In this document: in pieces, positions 24,686 to 37,700 of the stretch
Position numbering within the stretch: position 1 is the stretch's first letter
How the letters are laid out: each line of letters starts with the position of its first letter
DNA from: an uncultured Eggerthellaceae bacterium
Lineage (GTDB): Bacteria > Actinomycetota > Coriobacteriia > Coriobacteriales > Eggerthellaceae
Reading direction: 5' to 3'
Assembly: GCA_958454405.1 (NCBI GenBank)
Contig: CAUEBO010000005.1
Span: 34,561-98,560, forward strand
Length of the DNA: 64,000 nt
Made by a program: the position numbers and the translations under genes
Notes under the pieces: generated by a model
Seen by the model: only the letters and a program-made list of their open reading frames with translations
What the model was told of the DNA's origin: nothing
Databases searched by the model: none

Positions 24686-25276
24686 TCAGTTCAAAACGGT
24701 TATGGTCAGGCCCGCGGCCGCCTGGCCAATGGGCGTGTCGTCCGCGATGCGAAACGTGCTGAACGTGGCCGTGCACGCGTACTCACCGGCAGGAAGCGCC
24801 ACGTCCAGCGGCACGTCGTCGATGTACTGGCCGGGATCGAGCGCGCCGGACCGATACACCGTCTCGCCCGTGTCGTCGCGGGTTATCTCCACGGTGAAGC
24901 GGTTGTTGTTGACGTCCGGGTTCTCGATCATCAGGTTGCCGCCTGCGGTGCCGCTGTCGAACACGGGCGTGGAATTGATGGAGAACGTGAGCATGCCCTC
25001 GTCCACGATCTTGTCCAAGTCCTCCGTGCTGCCGGTGATGGAACCCACCTTCACGTTGGGGTCGGCCGCCAAGCCGTCGTCGGCCGGACGGTTGCAGTAC
25101 CATAGGCACGCAGCTGTTGCAGCCAGCAACAGGACGACCAGCAGCGCGAGCGCGATGGTCTTCGACCTTCTGCGCTTCGCCTGATCGTCTTCATGCGATT
25201 CGTTGTCGTCGGCGGGCGCGCCCCCCAACGGTACGAAGCCGCCCGCATCCTGGGTTTGATCCAGCTCGTCCGTCAT
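24686..25276 (-). CDS. Small membrane-anchored beta-rich protein
   Basis: 196 residues, start ATG at 25276-25274 overlapping the upstream stop by 4 bp. The N-terminal 38 residues are acidic and then strongly basic (KRRRSK), inside; one membrane helix follows (about 39-60), then an external part. Shared landmarks with the 173-residue protein are DPNVKVGSITG, LDKIVDEGMLTFSIN, ITRDDTGETVYRSG, LDPGQYI and GEYACTATF. Length and helix position match a type II membrane protein with one beta-sandwich-like domain. It is in the middle of the membrane-anchored trio that follows the giant GLUG protein, which suggests that the trio works with that protein at the cell surface. Family not recognised. Confidence 0.78.
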   Translation of the reverse strand: MTDELDQTQDAGGFVPLGGAPADDNESHEDDQAKRRRSKTIALALLVVLLLAATAACLWYCNRPADDGLAADPNVKVGSITGSTEDLDKIVDEGMLTFSINSTPVFDSGTAGGNLMIENPDVNNNRFTVEITRDDTGETVYRSGALDPGQYIDDVPLDVALPAGEYACTATFSTFRIADDTPIGQAAAGLTITVLN

Positions 25277-25785
25277 CCCCGCTCCTCCTCTTGCACCGTT
25301 ATCGTTACTGCAGCGGTCATGCTGCTCACCTCGTTCTTGTCCTCCATCAGCGCCACCCGCACGGTGGCTTCATGCTGGCCGACATCCAGCGCGCGCGACA
25401 GGTTCACCGTTTCCAGGTAACGACCCGGCTCCACCACCCCGGTGGAGGCCACCGTCTCGCCCGTGTCGTCCAGCGTCACGTCCAGCCGCGCCGCGTACCC
25501 GTTCTCCTGAGGGTTCTCGAACGCCAGCGGAACCTCCGTGCTGCCCGCCTGCACCACGGGCCCCTGGTTCAGCACCAGCCGGTACGAACCGGGCGCCACG
25601 TCGGCGGGCTGCGCTTTCAGCGTGCCTGCCCGCGCGTTCGGGTCGGGTGCCAGCGGGTCGAACGGCCGGCCGAACAGCCACCAGGCCGCCAGCGCCAGCA
25701 ACACCAGCGCCAGCGCCCCCGCCGCCACGACGATGCGGCGCTTGTCGGGCCCATGCGGGCGCTCGTCTATGCGCGCGTGCTTCAC
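25273..25785 (-). CDS. Small membrane-anchored beta-rich protein, coupled to the giant gene
   Basis: 170 residues. The only sensible start is GTG at 25785-25783, which overlaps the stop of the 4917-residue gene in a GTGA arrangement, so its translation is probably coupled to the giant. The N-terminus is basic (KHARIDERPHGPDKRR), then a membrane helix (about 17-37), then PDPNARAGT, an unrelated middle, and LDDTGETVASTG, VEPGRYLETV and TVRVALMED. It is the most diverged member of the DDTGE family, lacking the VDEGM segment and the GEYAC cysteine. Likely function is anchoring or assembly, inferred only from position. Confidence 0.75.
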   Translation of the reverse strand: MKHARIDERPHGPDKRRIVVAAGALALVLLALAAWWLFGRPFDPLAPDPNARAGTLKAQPADVAPGSYRLVLNQGPVVQAGSTEVPLAFENPQENGYAARLDVTLDDTGETVASTGVVEPGRYLETVNLSRALDVGQHEATVRVALMEDKNEVSSMTAAVTITVQEEERG

Positions 25786-28700
25786 TTCGACGCCGCCTCC
25801 CCGATGGAGGCCGGCGTGTCGGGAAGCACGTCCTTCGTGGCCGGGACGAAGCGGTAGCTGGCCGCGTAGCCGTACACCGCGTCGTCGCCAATCCACGTGC
25901 CGGTGTAGTCCAGGAACCAGCGGAAGCCCACCTGGCGCGGAACGGTCGCCGTGCCGCCGGCCAGCGTCATGGCCAAAGGCAGGGTGCCCGGGGCGTCGCC
26001 GGCGATGGCGCCTGTGTACAGAGCCTTTTCCAGCGTGGCCAGCCCACTCGTTTCAGTCCCCTTCACGCCCAGTTTGGCATTGGGGTTCGCCGCATCCACG
26101 ATGGAGCGGTTGTTGGCCGTCAGAGTGGCCGCGCCGCCCTTGGTGGGCAGCACCGTGTTCACCTTGAGGGCCGCGCCGTCGCTGCCAATCTGCGTTTCCG
26201 TCACCGTTTCCGTGGCCAGCGCGCTCACGGAGGTCACGCTGCCCTGCACGGGCGCCTCGGTTTTGTTCTGCACCACGGAGTCGCCCTTGGCCGTGGCGGC
26301 GGTGGTGCCCGTGTGCAGCTTCGCATCGGGCGTGATGCTGCCCAGGTTGGCCTCCACTGGCACGGTCACGTCCAGCGTGCGCGCCGTGACACCAGAGATG
26401 GTGACCGTCTGTTGACGCACGGTGCCCAAGTTATCCGTCAGCAGGAACTCGACCGTGCGCGGCTTCGTCTCGCTGTAGGCCGCGGCCGCGCGCACCCGGA
26501 AGCCGCCCATAGCGCCCATGTCGGGGTTGGTGTAGCCGTTATGCCCGGACAGATCGCTTTCCGCGCCGCCGGTCTGCGTCGTCGTGACGAACAGGCCCAG
26601 CTTCTTGTCGGCGCTGGCGTCCTTGTCGGAGCCGCCCGCCCATAGCGCGTAGTTGTCGGCCACGCTCGACGCCGACACCAATTCCCACGTGGGGGTTTTC
26701 AGCGGGTTCGCGGCGGTGCCGCTGCCGTCGTACAGCCGCGACGGACGCAGCAGGTTCATTTTCGTGAGGACAACCGAGCTCGCGCCCACGTCCGACAACC
26801 CCGACGTGGCGGCCGAGCCCGTGGAGGGGCTCACCGTAGCCGTGCCGGTTTCCACCACGCTGCCGGTCTCGAAGTCGGGATAGCCGTCGTTGCGCTTGTC
26901 GGGCGCCACGATCCACACGGCGGCCGAGCCCGTGCGCTCGCCGGAGTCCAGCGTGTTCAGCACGTCCACCACGTTCGTGCCGCCCAGGCCCGCCGTCGGC
27001 GCGCCCTCGGCCTTCATGTCCACACGCCCCTTCAGCTGGACGTCAGAGAGCTCCGCGACGTCGCGCGTGTCGATGTTGCCGGCGGCCTCCGCGTCGAGGG
27101 ACGTCGCCCCCTTCAGCCAGAAGCACCGCGAGATGAGGCTGTCGTCGACGTACGAGCCGCTGGCGAAGCCCAGCAGTCCGCTCACCCAGGTCAAGCCGTC
27201 CGTGCCCGTAACGGAAGCACGCGAGTACGAGTTCGACAATGTGAACTTCCCGCCTGCGTAACCGGCGATGCCGCCGACGAAAAGCTCGGCCGACACCGTG
27301 CCCGCCGCCGAGCAGTCCTGCATCTTGACGTCGGTGGTGTCATGGGACAGGCCCAGCATGCCGCCAGCCGCACCGCCCGACGCAGTATCCTGCACGGTGC
27401 CTCGGTATGCGCACCGCTCGATGGAAACCGCCGAACCACCCGATGCGATCCTGCCCACCAGACCGCCGGCCGCGCTGATGTCCTTTGAGCTGGTGGTCGA
27501 CGTCACCGAGGCCGTGCTGGAGCAGTCCGTCACGGAGCCCCCCTCAAGGCCTCCGACGATACCTCCGGCGTAGGCGACGCCGGCCGTCTGTCCGTCGGCG
27601 TACACCTCGCCCGACGTGCTGCAGCCGGTGAAGGAGCTTCCTTTCGTATCGCCTGCGATCAGCCCTGCTTGCGCATGGGTTCCCGCCTTCGACACATACG
27701 CGGTCACACGGCCATCCACCGCCAAATCTTTGAAGGCGGAGTCCTGCGCGTAGTTGACGAAGCCCGCAGCTGCATCGCCGTTGCTGATCATGCCGGTGCG
27801 CATGTTCTTCACCGCATGGCCGTCCCCGTCGAACGTTCCCTTGTAGGTGTTGGTGCCCCTGATGCCGATGCTCGACCAAGACAGGGTATCCACATAGTTG
27901 GCGCCCGCGCTGGTCTTGCCCGTGAACTGCTTGCCCAAAAGGTCGATGTCGGCCGTGAGCACAGCGTCTTCCTTGCCGGCAGCCGCGCTCGTCGGCGTGT
28001 CATTCACGTAATTGGAGAACCACGCCAGCGCCTCGGGCGTGCCGATCTTGAACATGTCGGTAGGTATGCCGCTGCCCTTCGGCTTTAAATCGGTGGCGAA
28101 GGCTCCAACCCACGAACCCACGTAGCTCCAATTGGTGGGATCCTGCATGCGCTCGCCGGAACCCTCGGCGATGAGCACCGGGTAGCCCTTGTTGACCTTG
28201 GGGGCGTCTTTCGTGTCGACGTCCTGCTTCCACACGTTGTTGTTCGCCACCGGCTTGTAGGTGCCGTCGGCGTTGCGCGGGTCGTTCAGCTGGTAGGCAC
28301 CGCCCCAGCTCTTGAGCTGGGATTCGGTGACCTGGGTGCCGTGGCTTGTCGCGCACGTGGCAAAGCAGTTGGAGATCGCATCCCCGCTCGACGACTCGTC
28401 CAAACCGACGATACCATCCAAGTCGGTGACACTGCTTGCGCCTGCGAAGTAGCTGTTCTTGAGAACGCCGTCTTCGTTGTGCCCGAGCAGACCACCCACG
28501 AATTCGCCAACCGAAGTCGCGTCGACCATGCTCACCAGGCTGTAGCAGTTCTCGACGGTGCCGTAGTTCCAGCCGATGAGCGATCCCACAGCGTCTGAAT
28601 TCGACCCCAGGCTCGTCGCACCAGACGCGAGCCCAACGCGCTTGACTACCGCGGAATCAGAGACTAGGCCGAAGAAGCCGGTGGAATAGGTAGCATTGTG

Positions 28701-31700
28701 AACCAAGTGCAGGTTCGTGATCATCCGGCCGCATCCGTCAAACGTGCCGTCGTACGACACGCCTTCGCCCCAATGGTCTGGATCCACACTCCACTTGCCT
28801 ACTGGCTCCCAAATCAGGCCGTTCTCGTAGTTGCTGCCCATGTCGACGGCGTTGTCGCCGCGGTAGCTCAAGCCCGCCAGGCTGATGGGGGCGGCCAGCT
28901 TCACGTGCGAATTCGCGTAGGTGATGGCCGTTTCAGTGGTGCTGTCCGCCTGGTGCGTCTTGTCGCCGTCGTGGTTGTTCACCTGGTAGGCCCACCAGGC
29001 CAGCGCGCGCGGCGTGGAGATGGCGAACGGGTCGTCGGACGTGCCCGAGCCCGTCAGCTCGTTTGCAGCGCGCAGCTCCTTCTCGGTCTGCGCCGCGCCC
29101 ACCTCGGCCCAGCTGGTGACGAGCGCTTGGCCCGTCGTGAGGTTGGGGTACGCATTGTTCACGTCGGACTTCCAGCCCCACGGCGCCTCCGCGTTGAAGC
29201 GCTTCGCGTTCAGCGCGACGGCCAGCATGGCGTTCTGCATCTGCTCGGAGGACTTCATGCTGGAGACAGCATCGACCGTCGGCCCCGTCGCTCCCAGTAT
29301 CTTCGAGGACGAGCCGTCCTGCGTCATACCGTAGCAGTTGGTCACGCTGCCGCTTCCTCCGCCGGCCACCATGCCGCCGGACGTGTTCACCTTGCCGGCC
29401 GCGTAGCAGTTGGACACCGCAACGTTGGAAGCGAGCATCCATCCGATAACGCCGCCGACGCCTTCGCCCTCCGTCACGTTGGAAAGCGCATAGCAATCCT
29501 TCACCGTACCGCCGGAAGCGCTGCCCACGATGCCGCCTGTGTAGCCAGGACCCTTCACCGTCACGCCAGCCGCGCTGGAGCAGCGCTGCACGGTGGCAGG
29601 CACACTGCCGGTAAGTATTCGGCCCACGATGCCGCCGACAGCTTGCGGGAAATTGGCTGCATAGGTTCCCGAGGCCTGCACGTTTCCGTAGTTCTCGCAG
29701 TCCTCCACCACGTAACCGCCGGGGAGATAGCCGGTTATGCCGCCGATCGCCAGCTTTCCGCTGGCGTTGTTGGCAACCGTAACGGTCGCTCGGTTCGTGC
29801 AATGGCTGATCAAGCCCTTGGTGGTATCCGTAGACGTGCCCGTTATGCCGCCGACCCCTTGGTTCGATGCACCGCTCGCCACGATGGACACGCCCACGCC
29901 CGCCGCACACTTTTTCACGGTCGCGTTGTTGCTCAGCATGCCTGTGATAGCCCCCACGCCACGGTCTTGAGCGGCAACGGAGAGGTACGAGCTGTTCACG
30001 GCGAAGTCGGACACGACGGCACCATCGCCCAGAATGTTGAACAGGCCGACGTTCTCATCCTTAGCAGTATCGTCGAGCTCCTCATACAGATGGGTAACGG
30101 TACATTCGCCGCCGTCGAACGTGCTTCGGTACGCTAGCGAGTAGTTATCCCCCTCCGTGCGAAAGCCGATGCCGCGCCATTGGAGGGCCTTCTTCACGTC
30201 GCTGATCACCGCGGCTTCCGTCTGCCCCGTGTACGTGGCGCCGTCCAGCGAGATGTCGGTGGTGAGCTTGGCGCTGTGGCCGCCCACATGCGCCGAGCCG
30301 TCGCGGCTGATGTAGGAGAGCCACGCCAGCTGCTCGGGCCTGGATATCTGGTACTTGTTGCCGGACGAGCCGAGCGTGCCCGTCGCGCCCGAGGCGGCAC
30401 CGGGCTTCAAGTTGGTGGCGAACGTATCCACCCACGCGCCCACTTCCAGCCACGTGGAGGCCGCACGCAGGTGCCCTGCGCTGCCCGTGGTGCCCGCGGC
30501 GATAGGCACGGGATAGCCGTCGTTCTCGCCGACGTTGGCCATGCGCCAAGTCGAAGCGTTGTTCACGCTCGACAGCGACGTGCCGCCGTTCAACTGGAAG
30601 GCTGCGCCCCAGGACTTCAGCTGTGTGGGAGTGACGCCGGTAGCGCCGGCCCGAGGCGTGACATCGCTAGCCTTCTCGGAATCATACCAGCAGTTGGACA
30701 TGGTAGCGTCCGGGGAGCCGACGGCATACGCCGTGCCACTGCTGGGCACGACGATTTCGCCGGCGTTATAGCTGTTGGATATGCGGATCGAGCTGTCCGT
30801 CCGGCTGTATATGCCCGCCGCTTTGCCACCCGCACCGATCGCCTCTATGTGGCCCGTGTTGTAGCAATTATTGACTGTAGCGCCATACGCATAAGACCCA
30901 ACCAAGCCGCTGGCGTCGCTGATCGACGTGACGGGCGCATGATTGGAGCACCGCTCCAGGACAAGACTGTTCCCTCTAGCGGCCGATGCCACCAAACCTC
31001 CGGCAATGCTGCCCGTCGTGGTCTCGACCGATACCCCTTCGTTGCGGCAGTTTTGCACCTGCACGCGACCGATCACCTCGCCGATGAGGGCCGAAGCATA
31101 GGCCGTCGTGCTTGAATACCCGCTTTTCAGCACGATGTTCTTCACCGTCGTGTCCACTGTGCTCGACCCCATGTAGCCGATCAGGGCCGCATAGTAGTTA
31201 GGTCCGTTTACGTACAGGTTCTTGATGGGGAGGTTCTTGCCGTCGAAGCCTCCGGTGAAGGTGGAACCAGGTGTTCCGCTCCCGCGGTACGTGCCCATGG
31301 GCATCCACTTCAGGCAGTTCTTGTACTTGTCACCCACGCCGTCGGCCGCCTTGCCGGTGTAGTCAAGGCCGGCCAGGTCGATGCCCGCGCCCAGCTCCAC
31401 GTACAGCTCGGTAACGGTGTTCGCGTTCTGGTTCACCTGCCACGCTACCCAGGCCAGGGCCTCGGGGGTGGAGACGACGTAGGCGTCGCCCGACGTGCCC
31501 GCACCGGAGAGGGCAGCCGTGTAGTTGCCGCCGCTGGGTTCTGCCGTCTGCACCTCGCCTGCGTAGCCGTAGCCCTCGGTGAACGTGACCTTCGTGCGGC
31601 GCAGGGCGTCCTCCTGCTGAAGCTTGGCAACATCCTCCCAGGTGTCAAGCTGCGTCACCTTCGGCGTGCCGAACGAGGGGTAGCCACTGTTCACGAGCGC

Positions 31701-34700
31701 GTTCCACGTCCAGGGGGCGTAATCGGCGTTTGCCGGATCGTCGATGTTCGTGCGCCCATTGTTCAGCTGGAACGCCATGAGGACGGATTTCATTGCCGAT
31801 TGGGAGACGCGCGTCACGCCGGCGGGCAGCGTGCCATAGCTCGTCGTGGCGTAGCAATTATCCACCGTGCCCGAGCCCGTGCCCACAATGTCGCTGGGGT
31901 GGGCGTTGTACTTGTTATACAGACTGCCGACATTGTAGCTGTTCTTGATGGTACCTTCGCTTCTACCCGCGATGCCACCCAGGTAGCAACTGTTTCCATC
32001 AACCGTCATCACATTGCAGCAGTCCATGACCGTACAGCCGGCGCCCAATATGCCGACGATTCCTCCTACGGAGCCAGCGCTACCGGAACCTATAGTTCCC
32101 TGCCACGTCATAAATCCCTTGTTGGTGCAACGGGCGATCACGACGCTCCCGGACGCCTGGAAGACCACGCCTGCCTGAGACGATTGTTGATTTGACCGGA
32201 GCGTCTTGTTGTTCACGCAATCCTCGATGCGGGAGGTGCCCGTTGCGCTATAGACGATACCGGCCGATGCCGCGGATATCCCTTCCACCGGTCCTTGCAC
32301 CGTCAGGTTTTTCACCGTTCCGCTGTCCAGCGTCTTGATGAATGCCGCATTGCCGCTCGTCATAACCATATCGCTTACGGTATGGCCGTTTCCGTCAAAC
32401 GTGCCGCTCAAGGTGCTGATGGGCACCCATTGGGTGGCAGCCTTTGCGGTGCCGTCGGTGTTCACGCCGTTGTACTTGCCGGCCAGGCTGATGTCGTCCG
32501 TCAGCTTGATGCTAGCATTCTTCCACGTGACTCCGGAACCCGCGACGGTGTCGACGGTGGCGTAGCTGCCCATCATGTATTGGTAGTACGCCAGCGCCTC
32601 GGTCGTGCCCAACTCGATGGGATGGGCTGCCGTGCCGTCCATGGCGCCGAGCTCGAGTGCAGGCTTGGACAAGCCGTACTTCCCCTCGCTCTGATACACG
32701 GCCAGGCCCACGCGCTGCCAGTTGGCGGCGGGAAGCGGCGTGCCGGTGAGGCCCGTGGGCGTGGGGTAGCCGTCGTTCACGGTGGCATCCTGCGTCCACA
32801 CGGTGCCCGCACCGGCGGCCTTGCCGTTGAGATCGGCGGCCATGCCCCAGGTTCTCATCTGGTCGGCAGTGAGGGAGACGCCGAAGTCGCTGTTCGACAC
32901 GCCAGTTAGGAAGAAGTTGTTGAGTTTCTCGATTGCTTTGTTGTGCGCGGTGAACGCGCCCCTATGGTTGCCGCCGCTGATCTTGCCCGTGTTGTAGCAG
33001 TTGTAGAAAGACGACCCCGCGGTATAGCCGTAGCCGACGAACCCGCCGACGTTGCGATCCGTTCCACCCGTGGTGGTCAGCGCGATGTTGCCCGCGTTGA
33101 GGCAATCCCGGAACGTCAGGTAGTATTTCGTCCCGTCCCCCTGGCCGTCGAGCGGCACGAAACCTCCCACGTATGCATTGTCAGACGTTCTCGATGACGT
33201 GAGGTTCGCATAGTTCGCGCACCTTAGGAACGTCGTGTTCCTAGCGCTCGCCGCAACGATAGCGGCCGAGCCGATCTCGGTCCTGCTGCAGGTGACGTCG
33301 GTGGAGAAGTCCTGCACCGTTGCGTTGTTCAACGGGCCGAAGAAGTTGGTGCTGCAATACTTCACGCGGTGGCTGCCGCCGTCGAAGACGTTGCCCGAGC
33401 GCTGGAAAGCCGTCCAGGCGAGTGCCTTCGCGGATGTGTTGCCGAGATCAGCCGCCGACACGCCTGTGTACACCGTTCCCGACAGGTCGATGTCGGCGCC
33501 CAGCTTCACGTACGCATTCAACCACGTGAGGCTGCTATCAGTCGCCACCGGATCGAGCGGTTTGGTATTCGTCTGATAGGCGAACCACGCCAGGGCTTCG
33601 GGGGTCTTCAGGACGAACGCGGTGTCGGTGCTCTTGCCGTCGCCGGTAAGGGCGAACCCGTCTGCGGTGCCGTCACTGTTGTACACCGGCCACAGCCGCA
33701 GCTGGTCCTCGGTGACGCTTGCGCCCACCTGCTGCCAGTTGGTGAAGTTGAGCGTCTGGCCTATCACCGGATAGCCGTCGTTCTTCGCAGCGAGGTCGGC
33801 TGCCCAGGGGCCGTCCGCACGGCCCGCGTTTAACAGCGCAGGCATGTCCAGCGACGTGAGCTGGGCTTCGGTCTTGGCGGTCATGGTTCCGGGCCGATAT
33901 ATCTCAGGAGGCGCATATCCCACCGCATTCGCCGCGTCCCCCTGGCGGTAGAAACAGTCGACGAACAGGTCGTTGCTGCCGGCTGCGTCCAGACTGCCAG
34001 CGAGCGCACCCTTTTGGTTTTTGCCGCCAGACGCGACCACAGTTCCCGCGCTGTAGCAATGGGACATGGAGAAGCCACCGCCGGCCATGCCCATCATCCC
34101 GCCGGCTATGCCGCCGTACGCGAAGTCTGCAACGCTCTCCACCTTGCTCCTGCTGTAGCAGTCTTCGATGCTGGACTCACTTCCGACACGGCCCACCACG
34201 CCTCCGGCCGAATAAGCGCCCTTCACCAAGTTGTCCACCGAAGCGCAACCGGATACCGTTGACCATTCGATTTCCCCAGCGATGGCGCCGCAGTACATAT
34301 CCGTCGACTCGAGCAAGGATTCAGCGACCACGACGTTCTCGCACCGCGCCCCGCCGATCAACGCTTTGAACAAGCCGCTTTTCCCTTCGCCTGACCGATA
34401 CAGGCGGCTCACCGTATGGCCGCCGCCGTCGAACGTTCCGGCGAAGCCATCGTCGCTTTCGCAGATAGACACCCAGGGAAGCGCCTTCTCGATGTTGCCG
34501 GGCAGAGCGCTGCCGGCGTCGGCGGGCGCCGTAGGCTCGATGCCGGTGTACTTCGTGCCGAACATGTCGATATCCGCCGAAAGTTTCACATAGGCGCTCT
34601 TGAACATATCCGGAGCGACGGAGATCGCGTACTCGAGCCAGGCGAGCCCTTCGGGAGAGTCGATGATCAAGGCTTTCTCCGGAGAGGAGCCGTCGTGCTC

Positions 34701-37700
34701 GGGCGAGTAAGGTTCGCCCTCGATTTGCTTGTTCGCCACGAGCTGGCCCACATCTTCCCAGCTGGTGATAGTTGGGTCATCGCTCTTGCCCAGCACGGGG
34801 TAGCCGTCGTTCTTCGCAAACCAGTCGGCGCGCCAGACAGAGCTGGCGGCGCGTCCATCGTTGAGGAACACGGACAGCACGGCGCCGTCGCTTTCCCGCA
34901 TGGCCTCGAGCGTCCGAGCTTCGGAGGTGTTGGTTAACGCGCCCGAAACGGACTTCACGCCCGGCACTGTGTCGGGGTAGATGCATTTCTCCAGATCGAG
35001 CGTCGAGTTCTCGTGAAGGCCCACCAGGCCGTTGACGTAGACGTTGCTGGTCGGCGCGGACAGGCTTCCCGCGCTGTAGCAATGTCTGATCTGCACCTTG
35101 CCAGCAGGTATGATGCCCGACGTTGCGTAGGGTGTTTGCCTGCACACCGCGCCCGCAATACCGGCTGCGGTATTGGCAGTGCCCGCAATGGTTGCGCGGC
35201 TGAAGCAGTCTTCGACGATGCTTGGATTCGTCTTGCCTGCGTACACGGTGCCCGCGATGCCAGCCGGTGTCAGACCCGTAACCGTGCAGTCGGCCGCCAC
35301 CGAGCAGCGCGAGACGGTGGTGTTGCCCTCTGCCTGTCCCATAACGGTGCCGCCAATCGCACCGACCACTATGCCGGCGTACTTGCCCTCGGCGGTGCTC
35401 GAGACGAAGTTGAGGTCCTTCACGACGGCCCCATCGCCCAGCGTGGTGAAGAAGCCAGCGTACTCGTTGCTCGACGTATACGCCCCCGCGTTGGGATTGA
35501 CAACGGCCCTCATGTTGCTGATCGTATGGCTCCCGCCGTCGAACGTGGCTTTGTACGCGCCCGACGTGCGCTGCGGCAGCATCATCCAAGCCAGCGGCTC
35601 CCCGCTGTTGTTGGTGTACATGGCGCCCATGAGATCGATATCGGCCTTCAATTGTACGTTTATATTAGAGTACGACGCGAACAGGCCGCTCCATACACTC
35701 GCCAAGGACTCGGGCGCATCGATTGGGTACAGGTCGCCTGCTGTTTCGTGACGGGGAAAGTAGCCCGTGCCGTCGGCGCGTCGGATCACGCCGTCGTTGG
35801 CCAGCTTGCCCACGTCCAGCCAGCTGAGGACAGCTTGCTCGCCTCCGGGGCGCAGCACGGGGTAGCCGTCGTTCGTCGCGCTGAAGTCAGCACGCCACAC
35901 GGAGGTCTCGCCCGAGCGGTCGCCATCAAGCAAGCCAGCCACCGCCGCGCCGCGCAGCTCGGTGAGCTCGGCGGTGGTTTTGGGGGTGCCCATACCGATG
36001 TCTCCCGGCAAAGAGGAGTCGTAGTAGCAGTTGGAAACCGTAGCGCTGTTATGGTCGCCCACGATAGCGCCCGAGCTCTTGTCCGTGCCTTTCACGAGCG
36101 CAGTAGGCGCTCCAAGGCAATTGGAGAACTTCGTCTTGCTGGCTTTTCCCACGATGCCGCCGGGACAACCCTTACTTGAGCTGACGCTGGCACGCGACAA
36201 GCAGTCGGTTACGGTGCCGGATCCCTCATAGCCGATAAGGCCGCCAGCATAGGACTCTCCCGAAACCGTGACGCTTTTGCCCACCGAGCAGCGCTCTATG
36301 GCGGCACCCAGCGAAGTCATTCCCACCAAGGCGCCCGCTTTGTCCGCATCTTTGATCGACGAATCGGCGATGGTCAGACCCTTCAACGAACCGCCTTCCA
36401 TCGTCGTAATCAGACCGGCGTTGTAAGTTGACGTGCCATCCGCTTGATAGACATTCACGCCCCTGACGGTATGCCCGTTTCCGTTTATTTCGGCACCCAG
36501 CGAAAAGAATCCCGGCCACCTTAGGGGCGCGGCCTCGGTGCCGCCATAGTCCACGCCCGTAAGGTCGATGTCGTTTGCAATGTTGAGCACTTTGCCGGAG
36601 GTGAGGATGCTGCCGTACTGCTCCGTCGTGCCTTTGTAGGCGACCCACGCCAGCGTCTCGGGCATGGACACTTCGATGGTGCTCGCGTTCGGATCGGCGG
36701 GCTTGCCGGGCAGATCGCCCGCGTCAACCGCCTGGCCCACGTCCAGCCAGTCGGCGTATTTGGGCCCCAGGTTCGACTTCAGCACGGGGAAGCCGCCGTT
36801 GTCACCGGAGCCGTCCGCCGACCACGGGGCGTAGCTGCCGTCCGTCGCCGTCTCGTCCGTGCCGGTGCGGCCGTCATTCAGTATGATGGCGAAGGACGAG
36901 TCCTGCATCGCGACGAGGATCTGGTTCAGGTAGGTCGCACCGGTCGAGTTTTCCTCCACACCAACAGGGGACAGGCCGCCGTCAGAGCTGTAGTAGCATT
37001 GACTGATCTTTCCCCGATTCCTGCCAATAAGGGCGCCGACGGAGTTAGCGGGAGCAGACGCGGGCACGTCACTCGACCCGATGGTGCTGTAGCAGTACTT
37101 CATTTCCAACTGCCCCATGTTGGCTCCGAACACCCCTACGATTCCGCCGAGGCCATTTCCCGAAGTGGGTGTGAAATCGCTGAAAACACCGCGATTGAAA
37201 CAGTCGGTTATTGTCCTGGTGGCCTCCGAGACGGTCCCTTCTTCAACCAATCCTGCAATGCCGCCTACGTGTGTCGCACGGTACTGCGATGAGTTTGCAC
37301 CGGCAGGACCCCCTATCTTGCCGGTATACGAGCACTCCGAGATGCTTGCCTGTTTAGCAAGCCCCACTACGCCGCCGACGCGTTGGGTGGCGATCTCGGC
37401 GCCGGATTGCGCGAGACGGATATCGACGTCGCTCGTGCAGCGCTTGATAGTGCACCCGGGCACGCCATTGGGGTTGAAGTTGCCCACCACGCCGCCGATG
37501 TTCTCCAGGCCCTCTTTGGACAGGTCGATGCGTCCCTGCACGTGGAGGTTGCCGATGGTATAGTTGCTGCTGTTTCCGGCATAGCCGAATAGGCCTATGT
37601 TCCCCGTGAGGGAGCTGGAGCTGGCCACGGGCACGTACATGTTCGAAACCGTGTAGCCGCCGCCGTCGAAGATGTTGTTAAAGGGAGTGGCTTCAGTTCC

